Positions 12,101-21,300 of a stretch of 64,000 bases of DNA are shown here, piece after piece. This stretch comes from Chionis minor (taxonomy: Eukaryota > Chordata > Aves > Charadriiformes > Chionididae), in NCBI GenBank assembly GCA_013398295.1, contig VZSF01002028.1, positions 699,894-763,893 of the forward strand, written 5' to 3'. How positions within the stretch are numbered: the first letter of the stretch is position 1; each line of letters starts with the position of its first letter. Below the pieces are notes generated by a model that was given only the letters and a program-made list of their open reading frames with translations, made no database searches and was not told where the DNA came from. A program made the translations under genes and the position numbers.

Positions 12101-15100
12101 GTGGATGGGGAATGAAAGTATGAAGCCTATTTCTCAGTGTAAAAATGTGCTATTTGGGAGGTTTTAAGTCTCTCTGGTACAGCAAAGAAGAGGCAGAGTT
12201 TTGGGTATAAACTGTAATACATTTGTGCAAATACTCTGTGTGGGTATGTTACTCTGCTGTGGACACATCAGTGCTTGGACTGGTGATAGCAGGGAGCTCT
12301 GCGAAGAAAAAGAACATGCCGCTTAAGAGCAGAGAACAAAATAAGAAATCCCAAAGGGGATTAACAAAGGCTCTGAATCAGATCTATGACATTTAAAGAG
12401 CCTTAGAATTCAGTCAACAGATCCGTGGAGTCTTTGAGAGACATAGGTAATTCAGATCTCGGAGATAACAAGTGCGGGCTGATGAATGTACGGGAGAATA
12501 AAGAACGTAAGAAATGAGGGTCAAATCTCTTTGTTCACCTTTTCAGTTTGTCAGTAGGTCTGAAAACAAATACAAGCGTATGAATAGCAACGAGCGCGTC
12601 CGTATTGTCACTGGCTGGCCGTCCGGTCTGGCACGGACCTCGTCTGAAGCAAAGAAGGCGTTGCCTGATAAACTGGAAGGTATGGATACAAGATAGTAAT
12701 AGTTTTTACACACGTGACACTTATAAAAAGGCCACCTACATAACAGCATGGCTGTGAAAAAACGTCATAGGTCTTTCCTCTTACTAGCTTCTGTGGCCCA
12801 CTCTCTGCAAAAGTTCAACAGCATTTGTGACCAAAACACTGATTTTGCGAAAAGTGCTCGGGGCACTAAGCTTTCATGAGCAAGTTTGGGACACTGAAAC
12901 TTCCTGTTCGGTTGGCAGTTCCTCCTAGGAGCTTTCTTGCTCTTTATCCAAAAACATTTAGCTCAAAGTATGTCAAGCTAATGAGCAGAAAGATTCTCCA
13001 AGCAAGTGTCCTGTTAAACTATGAAATAAGCTCTTGAAAGCAAAAGGCACGTGAATTATTTAGTATTAGGTTGGACATCATTCTATGAGATATATAGTCA
13101 AGACAACACCAGCAAAAGAGAAAGGAGGACCAGTATGACTAACCATGTCATTTCTGGTTCATGTGTTTCTCCTTTTTCTCCAAATACTGATGGAGAGGAA
13201 ACCAGAAGATAAACGTCTTGTTCTTTACTCAGATTTGGATTCCGAAAGTGAAATCAATAAGAGGCTCAGTCTGATCCCTTATAGCTTGGTGAGACCAATC
13301 CACTGTGAGCGCAGACGGCCCGTACTTTTCACTCCCACCATGCTTGCCAAGACCTTGGTACAGAAGCTGCTCAACTCCGGAGGTGCCCTGGAATTCAACA
13401 TATGCAAGCCAGGTAATGGGATAAGAGAGGACCATGACTGTTAACCCCCAGTGTGGGAAATACGAACATATATATGCATGCACACGTAGAGGCACGCACA
13501 TGCGATAGCTGCTTGAGGTACTTCAAGTCACATCAGAGTGATGTGTAGCCATAAATCCTGTTTTTTGAGACTATCGGAGATATTTGAATGTTTTTGAGAC
13601 AGCCAGTGCACATGGTTATGAGATTCTGTGTCTATGAATATTATCCATGTGTATGCTGGGTGGTTGCTAGGATGCCCCTCAGAGACTGAAATGCTGTGAG
13701 TGCTCTTTCTGTTTGCATACTGTTTGCATACTGCATATCTAGGCAATGTGAAATGTTGATTAATTTGTTTCTAGTATTTGCTATTATGAGAAATATCTTC
13801 CCTAGGGCGACTTTAGGTTTCTATCTTGTCCAAGGCTGTGAAGATTGTGCATTTGATCTACTCGAAAGACTGATTTTCTTCCATGCTAAGTATTTACTAT
13901 TAAAGCAATATGCAGTGCTGTGATTGCTGTAGGGCAGGATTGTATACAACACAGCATTAAACACAGCTGACGTTTCATTTTTACACTAATATTCAATACC
14001 CACCGCATAGTACGCAGTCTTACAGTTATCCAGACAGAGAAACTGAAAAGTTAAGTATGATAATAAATATCCCCTGTCTTGCAACATAAAACAAAAGCTT
14101 TGATGTAGAGCTGCAATTCACAAGGGGGCCAGTATCACGCATTGCAACCTAAGCCAAATTTTTTTTAAACTTTAAACACAAATGTTGGAACACTAAATCC
14201 TTGTTTTAGGAGCCTGTACTGAAGAACTGAAGAGACCTTCTTTTTTTAGCGCTTCTCAGCATCCTCCAGCCCCGAAATGTTACTATAGAACATTAGGTGT
14301 TGGAATTGTATTTACTGTTTTAATTTAATGCCTTCATAGTGTTGTAGTAATTGCCCAAGGACTCATTGGTGCAGGATATAGCTGAGACGCTCAGCTGTGA
14401 TCAGATTAGGCTTTAATTGAATTCAATGGAAGAAATGAGGCAGCTGTTAAGACAATTCATTGCTCAACGTCTTTCCCTGAATCATTCTTACATCCTATGT
14501 GAAGTACTGTTGGATAGTTTTCCAGGTGTTCCGTTGTTGTAATCGTGATTTTGTCCTCATCCACATCTCTTTCCAGATATTGTAACAAGGGAAGAGTTCT
14601 TAAGGAAGCAAAAAACGGAGACTATCATCTTCAGCAGAGAAAAGAATCTGAACACGTACGAATGTATTGTACCTGCCAATATCGAGGCTGTCACTGCCAA
14701 GGTGCTTAGAGTTCTCTGTGTCCCTTCGATAGGCTGGCTGTGAATCTGTCTGCAATGTGTGTTTCTTCTTGAATAAGAGACTGACCAATTTACAGTTGCA
14801 TGTTCTCTCTCTTGCCCGCTTCAATCTCAGATTTGTATTTATTCTCCCAAATGGCTTTTATTTGTGCTCTTGCTTTTCCTTTCCTTTTTCATCCTCAGCT
14901 ATATCCTTTTATATTCTCGCTCATTCCCTGTGATGACCCACGTTGATGCAGGAAAATACCCTTTCATTTTCTATGCTCCATCTCTTATTCAGTTCCTTTT
15001 TATATCATAAGTATATATGAAAGTGTGAGAGAGTAAGAGATACAAGGACCTAGACAAAAGAAAGTATAGCCTGAAACACAGGCGCAGGGGTGTACAGTAC

Positions 15101-16429
15101 AAAGATAACAATGTCAAAAACAGAGATCTTACAGCAAGTAGAGTAGATTTGATGCACAGCATGGAAAAAAGGAGAATTAAAGTGATGTTTTTTTCTCTCA
15201 CAAGTAGTTGCAGTTGATGTTCTCTCTGAACAAAGCAAGCATGTGTGTTTGTGTATATATGTAAAACTGGCATTTTATCATACTCTTCATCTTTAGATCA
15301 ATCCATTTCTATTTTAAACCTTTTCAGAAAGCTCTTAAGCTCAGCTGTTATTTCACTGACTTTTCACTGTAAACCAGAAGGAGGAGTTTGGACTTTAAAT
15401 GTATATTTGATTAAAAGGTTTTAAATTGCTGCAATGGTAAACAGAGAGCTAGCTTTTCAGCTGACCCCATAAGGAATGGATGCCTTATCTCGAGATTCCA
15501 CAGCGGTGAATGTTCCTTTGTGACACTGTTATGACTTTGTTTTTAGAACAAGCATTGTCTCCTGGAAGCTGGAATAAGCTGCACAAAGGATTTAATCAAA
15601 GCCAAAATATATCCTATTGTTCTCTTTATCAGAGTCTCAGAGAAAAACATCAAGAGGTTCAGGTAACATATCAAACCTTTTGCATATTTGATATTCCATC
15701 TTATTCAGTGAATAATTCTGGAGTCCAATAATGTTCTCAATGAGAGAAATAAAGAACCTCTTCTCTCTTCATCTGGTGCCTCTGTGTGCACTATTTCCTC
15801 CCATGACTCCTCCCTGAAATCTTAGAACCGGAAAAAGCAGGAATTCCCTAAATCTAGCACTCTTTCACTGTCACTGATAGCAATGAGCACTGTGGGAGGA
15901 GGAGACTGAAGAAGATGTGGTTTTCTCCGTGCTCAGCACTCCCACAGCATTTTTTAAAGTAATGCTGGCTGGAAGAGGAAGAGTCGTAAACGCTTGCACA
16001 CTCCCTGCATTCAGTCCTCTTAAATTGTTTCCCCATAGCAAATATTTTTCCTTGGGGGCAGCGTGGCAGTAAGGGGAGGATAGACCTGGAGTAGCTGTAT
16101 TCTCCACCACTTTTATTGCTTGTATATAGTCAGTAGAAAATAAATTCTCGATGGGACAGCTGGGACTACAGGATTAACTTAAAATGTAAGACATTTATTT
16201 TTGGTCTTTGCTCATTTGATACAGGAAATTATTGCCAAAGCCAGAGACTGAAGATGAGTTTTTACGTATGTGCCGTCTGAAGGAGAAAGAACTGGAAGCA
16301 CTGCCATGTCTTTATGCCTCTGTAGAGGCAGATGCATGGAGCAGTATTGAAGATCTTATTCGAACAATAAAAGACAGGATCGGAGAAGAGCAGCGTAAAA
16401 CCATCTGGATAGATGAAGATCAACTATAG
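97..16429 (+). CDS. CARD11: CARD11 (CARMA1), 3' part, 15 exons
   Basis: CARD11 is the cytoplasmic scaffold that, after PKC phosphorylation, assembles with BCL10 and MALT1 and links antigen receptors to NF-kB and JNK. The exons are 97-151, 1373-1488, 2680-2783, 5487-5539, 6341-6473, 7053-7254, 8089-8215, 9317-9557, 9969-10065, 11159-11254, 12547-12679, 13233-13412, 14577-14701, 15547-15662 and 16225-16429. All junctions are GT-AG and phases match at every one, giving 660 codons and a TAG stop. The product aligns by eye with the C-terminal part of human CARD11 (1154 aa), including the end [10 protein letters not shown] (human KTIWVDEDQL). Domain order is serine-rich linker, PDZ, SH3, then GUK. 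The CARD and most of the coiled coil are upstream of the window. No frameshift or internal stop is seen. CARD10 and CARD14 are less likely because the linker and C-terminus match CARD11 closely. Confidence 0.97.
152..1372 (+). other. CARD11 intron
   Basis: This GT-AG intron of about 1.2 kb has no gene or transposon I recognise. Two small CpG-richer patches are visible, near 750-775 and 1140-1255. Confidence 0.7.
1373..1488 (+). CDS. CARD11: CARD11 exon, serine/threonine-rich linker
   Basis: The exon runs from GCGCAG| to AAAATT|gtaagg and encodes [20 protein letters not shown] followed by a Ser-rich run and CEVSKI. It belongs to the regulatory linker between coiled coil and PDZ that keeps CARD11 inactive until phosphorylated. 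An acceptor three bases further on (CAG|CAG, a NAGNAG tandem) would drop one codon, so the exact start could be 1373 or 1376. Confidence 0.85.
1489..2679 (+). other. CARD11 intron
   Basis: This GT-AG intron of about 1.2 kb has a G8 run near 1824. I see no other distinct element. Confidence 0.85.
2680..2783 (+). CDS. CARD11: CARD11 exon, linker ([15 protein letters not shown])
   Basis: The exon has acceptor TTTTAAAAG| and donor TGCAG|gtaggt, is 104 nt long and ends in phase 2. It encodes [20 protein letters not shown] and continues [14 protein letters not shown]. The block [15 protein letters not shown] is essentially identical to human CARD11 and is the first unambiguous match in the window. 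Confidence 0.95.
2784..5486 (+). other. CARD11 intron, longest in the visible gene
   Basis: This GT-AG intron of 2.7 kb is moderately AT-rich. No transposon, RNA gene or convincing exon-like block is recognised in it. Confidence 0.85.
5487..5539 (+). CDS. CARD11: CARD11 exon, acidic linker segment
   Basis: This 53-nt exon lies between ATTTTAG| and GATG|gtaagc. It encodes [17 protein letters not shown], close to the human VEEDNDSGGFDALDLD. The preceding intron (2703 bp) is the longest visible in this gene. The acidic composition is conserved; I assign no separate biochemical function to it. Confidence 0.95.
5540..6340 (+). other. CARD11 intron with CR1 fragment
   Basis: This GT-AG intron of about 0.8 kb is largely occupied by a diverged sense CR1 copy, listed separately. 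The remainder shows nothing distinct. Confidence 0.85.
5855..6165 (+). mobile_element. CR1 LINE 3' fragment, sense
   Basis: The stretch matches the 3' part of avian CR1 by eye. Marks include CTCAGTGCTATCAG, GGTAATGGGCACAAACT, AGGGTGGTCAAACACTGGAA and TCTCCATCCTTGGAGATG, then GACTAGACAATCTCCAGAGG. An A-run at about 5953-5967 interrupts it. It is more diverged than the copy at 11.3 kb and lacks a clear terminal ATTCTATG repeat, so it is an older, 5'-truncated insertion. The left edge is approximate. Confidence 0.85.
6341..6473 (+). CDS. CARD11: CARD11 exon, PKC-regulated Ser cluster
   Basis: The exon has acceptor CTCTTTTCAG| and donor GAAAG|gtattt. It contains [20 protein letters not shown], matching the human segment that carries the activating PKC phosphosites near Ser644/645 and Ser652, so phospho-control of CARD11 is probably conserved. 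The residues just before it (DRQSHGAP) differ from human (ERYSFGPS). It ends RKFSLER, joining the PDZ exon. Confidence 0.96.
6474..7052 (+). other. CARD11 intron upstream of PDZ exon
   Basis: This GT-AG intron of 579 bp contains a perfect 12-bp hairpin at 6953-6979, listed separately, shortly upstream of the acceptor. Nothing else distinct is seen. Confidence 0.85.
6953..6979. repeat. perfect 12-bp inverted repeat with 3-nt loop
   Basis: The arms AAACTCTGGAGT and ACTCCAGAGTTT are exact reverse complements around TAA. An additional direct copy of the left arm, AACTCTGGAGT, follows at 6988-6998. The hairpin sits about 75 bases upstream of the PDZ exon acceptor. Confidence 0.95.
7053..7254 (+). 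CDS. CARD11: CARD11 exon, PDZ domain first part
   Basis: The 202-nt exon starts after AACACAG| and ends AATG|gtgagc in phase 0. It begins PFRPSVTSV, identical to human, and holds the first strands of the PDZ fold: [36 protein letters not shown] and GHQILM. The [13 protein letters not shown] segment is the usual PDZ hallmark. CARMA PDZ domains help oligomerisation and couple to SH3-GUK. Confidence 0.97.
7255..8088 (+). other. CARD11 intron between the two PDZ exons
   Basis: This GT-AG intron of about 0.8 kb holds a 12-bp direct repeat, CTGATATTCCCA, at 7785-7796 and 7846-7857, and an A-run near 8022. No other element is recognised. Confidence 0.85.
8089..8215 (+). CDS. CARD11: CARD11 exon, PDZ domain second part
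   Basis: The exon has acceptor ATATCTAG| and donor CACGAAG|gtaaga. It encodes [20 protein letters not shown] then [20 protein letters not shown], completing the PDZ domain. The human counterpart reads [20 protein letters not shown], nearly identical. It leaves one base that forms the Gly codon of HEGYRRLL with the next exon. Confidence 0.97.
8216..9316 (+). other. CARD11 intron
   Basis: In this GT-AG intron of 1.1 kb I see no gene, repeat or distinct motif. Confidence 0.85.
9317..9557 (+). CDS. CARD11: CARD11 exon, SH3 domain
   Basis: At 241 nt this is the largest coding exon of the gene in the window. It follows GCCACAG| and ends AGCAG|gtgagt. It encodes [34 protein letters not shown] and [20 protein letters not shown] followed by PSYSR. 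These correspond to the PDZ-SH3 connector and most of the SH3 domain in human CARD11. The SH3 domain works with the GUK domain as an intramolecular module. Confidence 0.97.
9558..9968 (+). other. CARD11 intron with in-frame alternative acceptor
   Basis: This 411-bp intron has a second pyrimidine-rich acceptor, TTTTCTGTAG, ending at 9887. The 81 bases from 9888 to 9968 carry no stop in the CARD11 frame. Confidence 0.85.
9969..10065 (+). CDS. CARD11: CARD11 exon, end of SH3 and hinge
   Basis: The exon encodes [20 protein letters not shown] and ends LRGLR in phase 0 at CTCCGG|gtcagt. The start is set by human SYSRAQQLL, which uses the acceptor CTTTCTTTCAG|. A second strong acceptor at 9886-9887 is in frame and open through to this exon. 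It would add 27 codons if used. Confidence 0.95.
10066..11158 (+). other. CARD11 intron
   Basis: This GT-AG intron of 1.1 kb has an A-rich stretch at about 11065-11133, just before a short pyrimidine tract and the acceptor. Nothing else is recognised. Confidence 0.85.
11159..11254 (+). CDS. CARD11: CARD11 exon, SH3-GUK hinge
   Basis: This 96-nt, phase 0-0 exon lies between TTTTTACTAG| and TTACAG|gtaata. It encodes [20 protein letters not shown] followed by [12 protein letters not shown]. Human has [20 protein letters not shown] at the same place, so the core is conserved while the middle varies, as expected of a flexible hinge. Confidence 0.96.
11255..12546 (+). other. CARD11 intron with CR1 insertion
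   Basis: This GT-AG intron of 1.3 kb carries an antisense CR1 copy near its 5' end, listed separately. The remaining 900 bases show nothing distinct. Confidence 0.85.
11303..11628 (-). mobile_element. CR1 LINE, 5'-truncated, antisense
   Basis: On the + strand the block begins TCATAGCATCATAGGATT, the reverse complement of the CR1 3' terminal repeat. It continues GGTTGGAAGGGACCTTTAAG, CTGGGCAGCCTGTTCCAATG and GAGGCCATTTCCTCTTGTCC, then CAACCTCCTTTCAGGTAGTT. These are textbook CR1 segments in antisense. It is close to consensus, hence younger than the copy at 5.9 kb. Its length (about 325 bp) is typical of a 5'-truncated CR1. It inserts in the opposite orientation to CARD11. Confidence 0.95.
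12547..12679 (+). CDS. CARD11: CARD11 exon, hinge entering GUK region
   Basis: The exon has acceptor CTTTTCAG| and donor CTGGAAG|gtatgg and leaves one base. It starts [20 protein letters not shown], identical to human. It then diverges ([20 protein letters not shown] against human [20 protein letters not shown]), so the second half is a fast-evolving spacer. Confidence 0.96.
12680..13232 (+). other. CARD11 intron
   Basis: This 553-bp GT-AG intron holds no distinct element. The CARD11 frame is open for about 29 codons before the exon start at 13233, which homology shows to be intronic. Confidence 0.85.
13233..13412 (+). CDS. CARD11: CARD11 exon, GUK domain first part
   Basis: The start after TTTACTCAG| is fixed by phase (the preceding G plus AT gives Asp) and by homology. 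The exon encodes [40 protein letters not shown] and [16 protein letters not shown]. This opens the guanylate-kinase-like domain. As in other MAGUKs, the place of the kinase P-loop reads RRRPVLFTP rather than a GxxGxGK motif, so the domain is a scaffold and not an enzyme. Confidence 0.97.
13413..14576 (+). other. CARD11 intron
   Basis: This GT-AG intron of about 1.2 kb contains a short exact tandem of TGTTTGCATAC near 13710-13731. No other element is seen. Confidence 0.85.
14577..14701 (+). CDS. CARD11: CARD11 exon, GUK domain
   Basis: The exon has acceptor CTTTCCAG| and donor GCCAAG|gtgctt and ends in phase 0. It encodes [31 protein letters not shown] and [10 protein letters not shown], matching human DIVTRDEFLRRQRTETIIYS and PANIEAVAAK. 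It forms the central part of the GUK fold. Confidence 0.97.
14702..15546 (+). other. CARD11 intron
   Basis: In this GT-AG intron of about 0.85 kb I see nothing distinct. Confidence 0.85.
15547..15662 (+). CDS. CARD11: CARD11 exon, GUK domain
   Basis: The exon starts after TTGTTTTTAG| and ends GTTCAG|gtaaca. It encodes [20 protein letters not shown] and [19 protein letters not shown]. Human has [20 protein letters not shown] and [10 protein letters not shown]. The YPIVLFI strand lies in the GUK core. Confidence 0.97.
15663..16224 (+). other. CARD11 last intron
   Basis: In this GT-AG intron of 562 bp I see nothing distinct. Confidence 0.85.
16225..16429 (+). CDS. CARD11: CARD11 last coding exon with stop
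   Basis: The exon starts after GATACAG|; its first G completes an Arg codon. It encodes [40 protein letters not shown] and the end [14 protein letters not shown], followed by TAG at 16427-16429. The human C-terminus differs at only a few positions. The exon continues into the 3' UTR. Confidence 0.98.
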
Positions 16430-17760
16430 AAAGCAAGAAGTAAAATGGTGCTCTTTGGTGACAAAAGGACATGCCCAGGTGGAGCAGGGCCTCGCAGAGT
16501 TCTCTGAGAAGCTGCCCAGTGCTCACTCCTGTCTCACCCTCGCTGGCTGGGGACTTTCTGCTGGCAGAACGCATGTACGGAACGGAACCGGAGCTGTGTT
16601 GAATGGCCGATGTCTTAGATGCTGGGGATCCAGGATGTGGATCAGACCACAGCCACCACCACAACTTCTGGCCCACAGGCATCTCTTAAGGGACAGCAGC
16701 TGTTTAACACGTGAGACGGACAAAGATCTTGAGAGGGAGCTCGGGGTAATTTATTATGTTGAAAAAATGGACCTTGTTTGGTTCATTGAAAACTTCTGAT
16801 GAGACCAGATAAGTGGAATCTAAGAGGAATAAAACACGGGGATTGGGCTAAAGGATGTGGAATTGAGATGTGCCCCCCCCACACACACACGGAGGTGAGA
16901 TTCTGAACATGCCCAATTAAGGACGCTGAAGGCTGAGTGGTAGCAACAGCAACACTACCGCTGACGGCCATAGCAGCTCTGTGGCCCTGTTTTTCCACAA
17001 CCACTTTAATCAGAAGGGAAGAAAATAGCTATTATTCCTGGCATTAATTAAAATCACCGCTTTCCCTTCCTTTTTAAACACCAGTTTTATTTAACAGTTT
17101 TTGCAGGTTTCTTTTGTAGTCCTGGCACAGAAAAATGGACTCCACTGTCCCAGTGGCACATCAGATCTTTCCAGATCTGCCAGTGTTTCGTTTAGTTTAT
17201 CCCTGACTCTGAATTGTATTCATTTGTACATCTCTCAATTTTTAACATTTTTCACTCGTGGAAAATACCATGGTGCCTTCTCCAGACAACAGGTTTCTCT
17301 GTTTCTCCGCTGAAATCTATATTTCTGGACAACGTCATCGCCTGCCGACATGCCTGCTCGCAACAGGAGGGACTGTTCTGAGAAGAAGAAAAGGAGAATT
17401 TCATAAGCCAGTAATCGCTGCCAGCCACTCAGTCCTTGACCTCTCTGCCATGACTGACAGCAAGGAGACCAGCAGCATCACACTGTGCTGTGGCCAAGGA
17501 GGGTAATATTTTCACAAGTGTGTGCAAGACTTGGAAGACCACATCCCGTTTTCAAAAGCACTTATCTCCTCAGAGAGTCTGAGTTCCACTGATAACAAGT
17601 GGGACTTAGGCTCCTAAATCTCTCCAGTCTTTTAAAATTTTTCCTCTATGCATTAGACACTGTATTGAGACTGCCAAATTGATTCAATAAAACTGACCAG
17701 ATAATAATGACATGCAGAACTGCTGATTTGAAATGCAATAAAAATTGACCTACAGATGAA
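16430..17760 (+). other. CARD11: CARD11 3' UTR (end not fixed)
   Basis: This sequence follows the TAG stop with no further splice or coding evidence. AATAAA hexamers occur at 16828-16833, 17686-17691 and 17737-17742, giving UTRs of about 0.4 or 1.3 kb depending on which is used. A C8 run next to (AC)n lies at about 16873-16890. I cannot tell which polyadenylation site is used. Confidence 0.5.
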
Positions 17761-20419
17761 GAGTTGTTTACAGCCTGTTATCCTTAGGCCCTTCAGTCCT
17801 TGCCATATCCCTCCCTTCCAGGATGTATTTAATAACAAATTTGCCTTTGCGTCTGTGTTCATCCCAAGTCCCCCATCTTGCTGCTTCAGGCTGGCCTGCA
17901 GCAGCTGGCAATAAAAAGACAAACAGAATCCAAGCAAAACATCTGGCCTGGTTGCCCTCCCTAGATTAACTGCTAGGTTGGCTTTGCAATGAGCTTCTGA
18001 TGTTGTGGGTGTCTCTCAGGTAGATTGGGACAGTTCGTCTTGGCTTCTGTGATTGTGCTTCTCTGCTCTGCTCTTTTATGTACATCATTTTTTAACTAAT
18101 GGTATCTTCTAGAAGTCATTTATGTCACTTTACATCTAACTTTCAGCTGCTGTGCTTCTGAAATTATTAATGTTTGAAGGACTGTTCATAGCTAGCATTT
18201 CTCAGAGAACAGCTCTTTACCTGCCCGGTGCCATCTGTTTGGGCAAGCAGGGGGATGCCACCACTTCGCCATCCCTTTACAAGGTACAGGCTGCGTACGC
18301 GATTTGCAGCTCCTTCCAGGCCAAAGAATAACAACCAGCTGGGGTACATATAGAACAAATTGGATGATTCTTCAGAGATCCTCTGTAGCTCGACCAGAAA
18401 TGCGAAGGCATCGGCTGGAAAAGCTAAGCCTTTCAGGAGCATTTTGCATTCGTTCCTAATGTCCCGATAATGCGACCCCGTGTAACAGCTGCCTGTGGCT
18501 CGTTACTGCCCCTCTCATGATAGTTGGAGTACAGGGCTGAGCAACGGGAGGGACTGTAAGAACATTTCTCAGCTGCTTCAGCAAAAAGTTCAGCCAGGTC
18601 AGCGTCAGATCCCTTCAGGAGCAACCAGCTGACCGCTGGACTGTCCACGTCCCACTGGCTGTGCTGTCGGGACCAGTAACATCTGGTGGACTGGCGAGAC
18701 CAGACGGCGAGTGGGGCGAAGGGGGTGAAGCATCTCAAACTGTCATGATTGTTTCTGCAGTTTCTTTTCTCACCACAGCTTTATTTCCGAGCCCTCTTTA
18801 CCCAAACAACAGCTGCGGATGTGATTTATCTCACTTAACTTCAGACATAGGAAAGGTATATGCCAAAGTCCAAAGGAGGTCCCTTTTACAATGAATGGAG
18901 ATACACCTCCAAAGAGCTATTTGTCTAACTTACTGTAGATGGCTATCTAAGGATGAGATAAATTGCACTCTGAACCATCTGGGGGTTTTTTCATGGGCTA
19001 TAGAAAGAAGCCAGAGAATTAGCCTGGCCTTTAGCATTTAGCTTTTTGATCTGTAATTTAGGACAGCTAAACCACCTTATGGAAAAAGTGGAACGAGAGA
19101 TTGAGGCAGAGAGCAACAAGAGATCTAATTATTTCTGTGAACCAAGAGAGGAGTGAATACACGGAACAGAACTTTCTTCTTGGTATCCAAGTACCTCTCC
19201 TGTAAATTCCGAGCTCTGCAGATGCTATGAGGCATTGTGGATGCGGAGCAGCCAGACTGGTCAGTGAAGGTCCCTGACAGAGCTGTGTGCTGTAGCCTGC
19301 AGAGCCCTCATCTCCCTGCGACCCAGTGGAGAAGGACTAAGAACTATATTCCCCCTTGACTTTTGGATGTGAACTCAAAGAGCAAACCTGTAGCTGGAGC
19401 ACGTTCCTGGAACTGCAGCAGAGCAAAAGGGGCCATTCTCATTTACGCTGGCTGAGGAGGTGCCTCTGATCTCCATCCAAATGCTGTCCATCTGAACCGG
19501 ACAAAATTAACCTCTGCATCTTTCGAAATACATTCAGATCTACAGGCTTGAAAAGAGGCCGTGAATTCCCCTAAATGTCAGGGTGTCGGAGTCAGTGTGG
19601 GCTCCGAGTCCTCAGCTGGCAGATTTGCAGAGCAACCTTGGAACTGGGGCTGTAGATGGTTGCAGTATTTTTCATTCTGCTGAGTCTCCCTTGGGAGGTA
19701 TTGCTTTAAGCTACCAACCACTTCCCTCCTCACATACACAGGTAATATATACACGTAATATAGATGTAGGAAAGAAAATGGAACTTGGAAATGTTGCAAA
19801 TGTTTGTTGCAAACAGTATCACAACTGGCTCTGAAGTAGACTCTCAGCCTGATCTCATCAAAGGGTAAAGATGTGACAAGTTTTAGGTTGGAGTACTCTT
19901 TGGGTAGTTTTGTATTGTTAGACAGCACTCGGTGTAAGATTTGGGATCAATAACTGGACTTGCAAGTACCACTGAAATTCAGATAAATTCTCTAACTCGG
20001 TCTAATAAAGAGAAAAACTCCAGCTGCAGACCCGAGTTTGAACTGGGCGCCGTGCGCCGACACCAGAGTTGAGACCGAGCTGCCCGGCAGAGACACATCT
20101 GGAAAGCAGCTGCGTGCGGCCGTCGAAGGTGGGTAACACCTACATCAATCCCTTTTAAAATCAAATCACTCAAGCTTTTTAATTGAAGGCTGGGAACATT
20201 GCTCAGCAGTTTGTATTTTAAGCTAAAAAAGGAGTTAACAGAAAGTCCGGGCAATTGCCTTATATTTGGTATGCTATTTTTTTCCGTAAAAAGGTGTAAA
20301 GCATAGAATTATAACTGCCTTTCAAAATCTATTATTGGAAAACGACTTCTTCTTTCCTTTAAGAGCTCACAAGAGCTTGTTGAAAAATTTTCAGATGTAG
20401 ATTGTTCTTTGGAAAATGT

Positions 20420-20467
20420 CATTGAAAAATTGGCCACTACAAAATGCAATTGGAAAATTTTTCAATG
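20420..20467. repeat. 12-bp inverted repeat in AT-rich patch
   Basis: CATTGAAAAATT at 20420-20431 is the exact reverse complement of AATTTTTCAATG at 20456-20467. The surrounding 300 bases (about 20380-20680) are rich in ATTGAAA-like words, as in a decayed DNA transposon, but no family is identified. Confidence 0.6.
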
Positions 20468-21164
20468 GAATATTGTTCTGTTAGAGAACGTGTTTTCATC
20501 CAAATCAATTGTCTATGGAAATGTTTCCATTCAAACATTTCGCTTTTTAAAAATTTAAAGTATTTCAATAATAATGAAGCAGTCCTTTTCAATATTTCAT
20601 ATACTTTCAATCTTTTACCTAAAACATTTTTTGGTTTTACTTTTTTTCATTTTTATAATTGAAATATTTTTAAAAGTCTGTCTTTAAACATTTGATTTGA
20701 TTGAAACACTTGTAGAAAATTCTGTACTTGGTATTTATATACTACAAAATAACGGAAGTAATGGCTTATAGCTATCAGGTGTGGTATAACATCTGTGATC
20801 AGGAGAAAAAAGTTAAACCGGATCTGGCTTTGCATTTTGTTTAACTCCACTGCTAAAATGATGTATTATAGAAGTCAGTATCGTGCGGTTCAGCACATCG
20901 GGGAATTGTTGCAGGTAAAAATTTCATGCAAACTTTATTACACGGAATCTGCTATTCCTTTGACTCGGGACTCTGGCTGGAGGCGAAGCTGTCAATCGGT
21001 CTGTCTGCGGCACAGACAGCTCTGGCAGCACAATTTGCCAGGGAGTAGGAACACACACAAAGCAGACTTTTGCCTGTGAACTTTAAGCGGAGATAGTTGC
21101 CAAAGCTGGAAAAGTGCCTGTAAACCTGTTAGAGGTTTCTGTATTCTTTTATGCCAAGCTCTTT

Positions 21165-21300
21165 TCCTGGCCCAGGGTTCGAAAATTCCGTAGCGAGGGT
21201 GAAGACGGAGCGACGCGACTCGGGCAGGCTGAGTTCGGCTCTGAGGGTGCGGGATGTGGGAACCCCGGGGCTGCCGCACCGGTTACAGCGCTGCGTAAGG
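21165..21300. other. small CpG-rich pocket in intergenic DNA
   Basis: CpG dinucleotides cluster here (for example GGAGCGACGCGACTCGGGC), unlike the flanking DNA. No promoter motif set or exon is recognised, so function is unknown. Confidence 0.4.

Noticed and set aside
13145..13232. Upstream in-frame extension of the CARD11 exon at 13233, with an ATG
   Set aside because: Homology ([13 protein letters not shown]) and phase place the start after TTTACTCAG at 13233. The upstream part is an intron that happens to be open.
21176..21192. GGTTCGAAAATTCC, resembling a tRNA B box
   Set aside because: The spacing is wrong for the GGTTCGANTCC consensus, and no A box or cloverleaf can be drawn upstream.
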